From positions 8,969,200 through 9,033,199 of the forward strand of contig CM068316.1 in NCBI GenBank assembly GCA_034766995.1: a stretch of 64,000 bases of DNA. The letters are read 5' to 3'. Position numbers and translations under genes: made by a program. Below the pieces are notes generated by a model. That model saw only the letters and a program-made list of their open reading frames with translations. It did not search any database and was not told the DNA's origin. The stretch's first letter is position 1. Each line of letters begins with the position of its first letter. Shown in pieces: positions 63,439 to 64,000 of the stretch. The stretch is from Acanthacorydalis orientalis (lineage: Eukaryota > Arthropoda > Insecta > Megaloptera > Corydalidae).

Positions 63439-64000
63439 CAAGCTGGTGGGAAAAGAACGGTAGGGTTTGAATAGTTAATATTTTTTTTTGATGTTTTTTT
63501 CTCTTTTTTTCAGAATTGTATAAATAAAACTTGTAGATTTTATCATGGGAAGGTACACGATGGAACAGCGTACCGAAATAATTGAATTTTATTTTGAAAA
63601 TCAGCTATCAATTATTTTGACGGAGCGAACATTTCGTTGTTACTATAATGTCCGAACAGGACCGTCGGAGTCAATGATTAATCGTTTGGTGGTACGTTTT
63701 CGACAACAAAGTGTAATTTGTAATCATCTAGTATATGGAAAACATCGTTCAGCTCTAACTGAGGAACATATTCAACGAATACAGAAGAATTTTGAATAAA
63801 ATCCTGAAAAGTCAACCTGAAGACGTTAAACCCAACTTGGAATATCTCAAAGGTCAATTAGTTTGGCCATATTAAAATTGTTTTCATACAAAATCCAGCT
63901 CATTCAAGAGCTAAAGCAAACAGATTATCTGCATCGCCTTCAGTATGCAATTCATTTTCACCCACAAGTAGAAGAAAATAATGAATTTATTCACAATTAG
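63439..64000 (+). mobile_element. Tc1/mariner-superfamily element, 5' part, cut by window edge
   Basis: After a TA the sequence CAAGCTGGTGGGAAAAGAAC looks like a transposon terminus, about 105 bp before a transposase start. The other end would be beyond the window, so the terminus is inferred from position and not confirmed by a partner. Confidence 0.65.
63545..64000 (+). pseudogene. transposase N-terminal region, partial, with in-frame stops
   Basis: The frame begins MGRYTMEQRTEIIEFYFEN and contains SIILTERTFRCYYNVRTGPS and NRLVVRFRQQ. This is the N-terminal helix-turn-helix region of a Tc1/mariner-superfamily transposase common in insects. The TAA at 63797 interrupts it, but the same frame goes on (NPEKST, stops at 63818 and 63827, then TQLGISQRSI and YKIQLIQELKQTDYLHRLQY) to a TAG at 63998-64000. 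This second part matches the second helix-turn-helix and the linker. No catalytic residues lie in the window. Four stops and no visible frameshift suggest fairly recent decay. Confidence 0.8.

Overview
The window is AT-rich eukaryotic DNA, roughly three quarters A+T by eye. It is almost free of recognisable host genes and full of long (TA)n microsatellites and decayed DNA transposons. Several mariner-type lineages, a DD37D (maT-like) element, a piggyBac relative, a pogo/Tigger remnant and jockey- and RTE-like retrotransposon scraps together suggest an insect. Short patches rich in CpG stand out in the AT background, as in some AT-rich insect genomes. I cannot name the species. No tRNA, rRNA or CRISPR array was seen.

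Layout. 1-9.7 kb: a mariner fragment at the left edge, a long AT-rich stretch, then a nearly complete DD37D element (7956-9190) abutting a TA tract and a mariner fragment. 9.7-22 kb: microsatellites, an unidentified ORF beside a hAT-like end, two related mariner deletion copies (13467-14275, 20872-21435), the first fold-back MITE copy and a jockey-like reverse transcriptase fossil. 22-34 kb: mostly empty, with an 81-bp mariner-derived hairpin at 27.7 kb, a palindrome holding two CArG-type motifs at 28.7 kb, and a CpG-rich island at 32.7-33.06 kb. 34-43.5 kb: two copies of a ~510-bp non-autonomous mariner, a fold-back MITE, a minus-strand mariner pseudogene, a small ORF with a signal-peptide-like start, two more 82-85-bp hairpins inside a duplicated palindrome, a transposon-seeded minisatellite and a mariner/MITE chimera. 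43.8-48.2 kb: a GC-richer island, a TTAA-flanked piggyBac derivative, a second short piggyBac-like element, a full-length mariner with both termini and another MITE. 48-56.2 kb: a two-copy ~0.56-0.6 kb tandem duplication beside a GC-rich patch, a 174-bp pure TA run, an RTE fragment and a candidate coding exon on the minus strand (55948-56148). 57-64 kb: a pogo fossil, the best-preserved fold-back MITE, a complete 1288-bp mariner pseudogene (60427-61714), a promoter-like CpG-rich island (62640-63010) and the 5' part of another Tc1/mariner element cut by the window edge.

No pathway or operon is present. The coherent theme is DNA-transposon decay: full-length but inactivated transposases, internally deleted derivatives, and miniature fold-back elements that need a transposase from elsewhere. 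Nearly all insert at TA (TTAA for piggyBac), and several lie against or inside TA microsatellites. The most host-gene-like signals are the 55948-56148 open frame, the 38.5 kb ORF and the CpG-rich islands; all remain candidates.
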